Assembly: GCA_019686145.1 (NCBI GenBank)
Contig: JADGHK010000055.1
Span: forward strand, 1-9,589
Length of the DNA: 9,589 bases
Source of the DNA: Bryobacteraceae bacterium
GTDB lineage: Bacteria > Acidobacteriota > Terriglobia > Bryobacterales > Bryobacteraceae
Reading direction: 5' to 3'
A program made the translations under genes and the position numbers. Below, piece after piece: positions 8,701 to 9,589 of the stretch (positions within the stretch are counted from its first letter, which is position 1; each line of letters begins with the position of its first letter). The notes under the pieces were generated by a model, which did not search any database, was not told the DNA's origin, and saw only the letters and a program-made list of their open reading frames with translations.

Positions 8701-9053
8701 TTCGGTTTGTGCAGGGGCGCCTCCGGACCGGGTTGATCGCCAGCTTGATCGTCCTTCTGGCGGCGGGGCAGCCCACCATCCAGCAAGCGCTGTTCCTCGC
8801 CGGCATCTCCGTTGTGTGGCTGGGCGCGGCCACCCTGATTCTGCGAACGGCCGGCTCCGACGTTGTCGCCGTTGCCGCGGGAGTTTTCCTGTTGCTCGGG
8901 ACGATTGGCTCTGCGGCTCACATTGATCAGCCGAATCTGTGGTATCGGGGAAACGGGATCGCCGCGCTGGCGCTTGTATTGCTGGCGGGACTCGCCCTCG
9001 CGCGGCTGGCGCGTGGCCCGGCATCGGAAGAGGAATCGCCGCCGGAGGCATGA
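5724..9053 (+). CDS. CPBP-family intramembrane protease, duplicated with a degenerate second half
   Basis: An 1109-residue multi-pass membrane protein. The first half has a membrane anchor (about 11-27), a presumed extracytoplasmic region (about 28-235) and a multi-helix domain (about 239-540) with CPBP/Abi glutamic-protease motifs: EEFWFR (E420, E421, R425), WGFLH (H454; F448 is nearby, while the usual Phe four residues before His is W450) and HYTVD (H492, D496). It therefore probably cleaves substrates within the membrane. A Pro/Ala/Gln-rich linker (about 542-579) joins it to a second half that repeats the layout, for example YLERELGLEEANRL against YLRREVGPAEANRL, and VLNQWN (281-286) against MLNEWT (858-863). 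The second half lacks the catalytic residues. CPBP proteases are commonly 200-350 residues, so this is very long. The open frame extends back to 5484, but 5724 is preferred: it starts a basic N-terminus before the anchor and avoids overlap with the kinase; no strong Shine-Dalgarno site is seen. The substrate is unknown; family roles include prenyl-protein processing, bacteriocin immunity and signalling. Confidence 0.9.
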   Translation: MNTERITARDLRIVLVSLLIIVGCTIYTRLNFSRAFPEASIELLYSREQITKMARDFLAARGLATDGFRNLTLFDPDNTARIYLERELGLEEANRLMRGEVAVWRWRARWFRPPSQEERIVFLTPEGRLVGFQNVISEAAPGARLSQEEALQYATAFLNEQTTQPHRLIEQQRIERPNRLDYVFTWERENFRAAAATYRRSVVIQGDAVGGYQEQLYVPEQWRREFAGLRSRNDLFAQIATAFYVPLILSAVAVVILSLRRGAIAWRPVLAISAVVGILMVLNQWNALAFVIDRMPTSSPFQEMVALGLLQGVGSGVVAFFYVVLAAAAGEPLYRAQHPEKLSLASAFSAKGVATKEFFLATVTGYGFAAAHIAFVVAFYLIGRRFGVWSPQEVPYSDLLSTWLPWLYPLTISLLAATSEEFWFRLFAIPFLKRYLRFAWVAIVLPAFIWGFLHANYPQQPAWIRGVEVGVIGVAAGLLMVRFGILATLVWHYTVDAILIGMFLFQSDNLFFRLSGWFVAGAVFFPLLASLILYRRRGGFLADPEMLNRARQQPVPAAQPAQAAPSAQSALPPLRPVAGWPHRYLYAAGAIAFIAGLVFAPTRIGDFLEVKINRRQAEAAGALRLGQLGFDRREWRKVTEYFPNVRIAEYEYLRREVGPAEANRLLQQWTQPNLWRVWFFRPLEQEQRYFYVDQEGGIARADVVLPENARGAKLTTEQALNLAGIHLGWKGIDLDRYKLVDSQIEKRPNRTDHSFVWESLEFKVGEARARVSLQIKGYEPSNFQRYLYLPEAWVRDFERLRLQTLLFPAALGVLALMVLLLFIGRLSGRLQPQRPHRYCWKVYWGAALLTSGLAVLEMLNEWTLLFADYRTETPLVNYIASTVSGGLITVFLSGVGAFLGVMALDMFLQMTLRERLVLPPSLPAAAAIAALVWGLNRVLGYLGQLVPGPRYSDSLSLPAGLETFLPAFTVLNQAITRSIAAVVVAGVAACLLLRFVQGRLRTGLIASLIVLLAAGQPTIQQALFLAGISVVWLGAATLILRTAGSDVVAVAAGVFLLLGTIGSAAHIDQPNLWYRGNGIAALALVLLAGLALARLARGPASEEESPPEA
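5745..7253 (+). repeat. CPBP gene, repeat copy 1 (catalytically intact)
   Basis: Approximate limits at protein level, about residues 8-510: anchor, extracytoplasmic PepSY-like region, and membrane domain with E420/E421/R425, H454 and H492/D496. Landmarks shared with copy 2 are EANRL (residues 92-96), RPNR, LYVPEQW, LNQW (282-285) and YSD (396-398). Confidence 0.75.
7461..8903 (+). repeat. CPBP gene, repeat copy 2 (active-site residues lost)
   Basis: Approximate limits at protein level, about residues 580-1060. Landmarks match copy 1 in the same order: EANRL (661-665), RPNR, LYLPEAW, LNEW (859-862) and YSD (951-953). The residue offset is 569 at EANRL, 577 at LNxW, 555 at YSD and 552 at the active-site pair, so small insertions and deletions separate the copies. 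Where copy 1 has EEFWFR, copy 2 has NQAITR (972-977); no His is found where H454 and H492 would fall. The similarity is at protein level; I see no long identical DNA stretch, so the duplication is old. Confidence 0.72.
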
Positions 9054-9101
9054 TAAGATTCAAAATTCCTTCGGGCGGGATTCGCCTTCTTTTGAATTCT
9101 C

Positions 9102-9106
9102 GGAGG
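9102..9106 (+). promoter_or_regulatory. Shine-Dalgarno site of the epimerase gene
   Basis: GGAGG lies seven bases before the ATG at 9114 and supports that start, which also places the nucleotide-binding motif right at the N-terminus. Confidence 0.85.
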
Positions 9107-9113
9107 TCTTTCG

Positions 9114-9589
9114 ATGCGGGTAATGGTGACGGGCGCTCACGGATGCATAGGCTCCTGGGTGATGAAGTGCTTGCTGGATCGCGGGATCGATGTCCTGGCT
9201 TATGATCTCAGTCCGGATCCGGTCCGCCTTTCGCTGATCGCTTCCCCGGAAATGGTTCGCAAAGTGGTCATAGAGACCGGAGCCATTGAGGATACGGCTC
9301 GCATCAAGGCCTTAGTCAAGGACGGCGGTGTTACGCATATCGTGCATCTGGCCGCGGTTTTGATGCCCTATTGTCAAGCCCATCCGGTCGCCGGCGGAAT
9401 GGCGAATGTGATTGGAACGCTGAATGTCTTTGAAGCCGCCCGTGACGCGGGCCGCCCGGTTCGCGTCGCCTATGCCAGTTCCGCGGCGGTCTGGGGGCCG
9501 GGGGAGAGCTACGAGGACCGCGCACTGAACGAAAACGACCCGCTGCGCCCGGCGACCCATTACGGCGTCTTCAAACAGGCCAACGAAGG
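9114..9589 (+). CDS. NAD(P)-dependent epimerase/dehydratase (extended SDR), cut by the right edge
   Basis: The first 158 codons are present and the frame is still open at the window end. The N-terminal Rossmann motif GAHGCIG (residues 7-13, GxxGxxG form) binds NAD(P). An acidic residue after the second strand (YDLS) would suit NAD better than NADP. HLAA follows in the usual place. The catalytic Ser is in YASSAAVWG and the YxxxK pair is in HYGVFK, so the active site appears intact as far as it goes. The family covers nucleotide-sugar epimerases, dehydratases and related oxidoreductases; the substrate cannot be assigned from this half. It is 60 bases downstream of the CPBP gene on the same strand with no convincing terminator between, so co-transcription is possible. 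Confidence 0.93.
   Translation, partial: MRVMVTGAHGCIGSWVMKCLLDRGIDVLAYDLSPDPVRLSLIASPEMVRKVVIETGAIEDTARIKALVKDGGVTHIVHLAAVLMPYCQAHPVAGGMANVIGTLNVFEAARDAGRPVRVAYASSAAVWGPGESYEDRALNENDPLRPATHYGVFKQANE

Noticed and set aside
9074..9086. Possible terminator hairpin GGCG/CGCC between the CPBP and epimerase genes
   Set aside because: The stem is only four base pairs and the following T tract is interrupted, so it is too weak to call.

Overview
The window is a 9.6-kb piece of a GC-rich bacterial chromosome with six protein genes, two of them cut by the window ends. I see no rRNA, tRNA, CRISPR array, insertion sequence or phage gene. The GC-rich codon use, the large Cache/PAS histidine kinase with a LuxR-type regulator, the CPBP protease and the small secreted helical protein are all compatible with an Acidobacteriota-like soil bacterium. 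That placement is inference from gene style, not from a marker gene.

Layout. On the minus strand, from the left edge: the N-terminal 475 codons of a sodium:solute symporter (1-1425); a rho-independent terminator (1495-1538); a small secreted helical protein (1571-1975); a NarL/FixJ-type response regulator (2065-2706); and a 976-residue Cache-HAMP-PAS-PAS histidine kinase (2669-5599). Kinase and regulator overlap by 38 bases, and the regulator's strong Shine-Dalgarno site lies inside the kinase reading frame. The kinase, regulator and small secreted protein look like one transcription unit ending at the terminator, with the symporter beyond it as a separate unit.

A divergent intergenic region of 124 bases (5600-5723) separates the kinase from a plus-strand gene for an 1109-residue CPBP-type intramembrane protease (5724-9053). 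Sixty bases further on, behind a clear Shine-Dalgarno site, comes an NAD(P)-dependent epimerase/dehydratase cut by the right edge (9114-9589).

The most notable item is the CPBP protein. It is an internal tandem duplication: each half has a membrane anchor, a roughly 200-residue extracytoplasmic PepSY-like region and a multi-helix membrane region. Only the first half keeps the catalytic residues (E420, E421, R425, H454, H492, D496). In the second half the glutamate pair aligns with Asn-Gln and both histidines are gone, so it looks like an active protease fused to a catalytically dead copy of itself. The divergent two-component system and this protease may share regulatory DNA, but the sequence does not prove a functional link.
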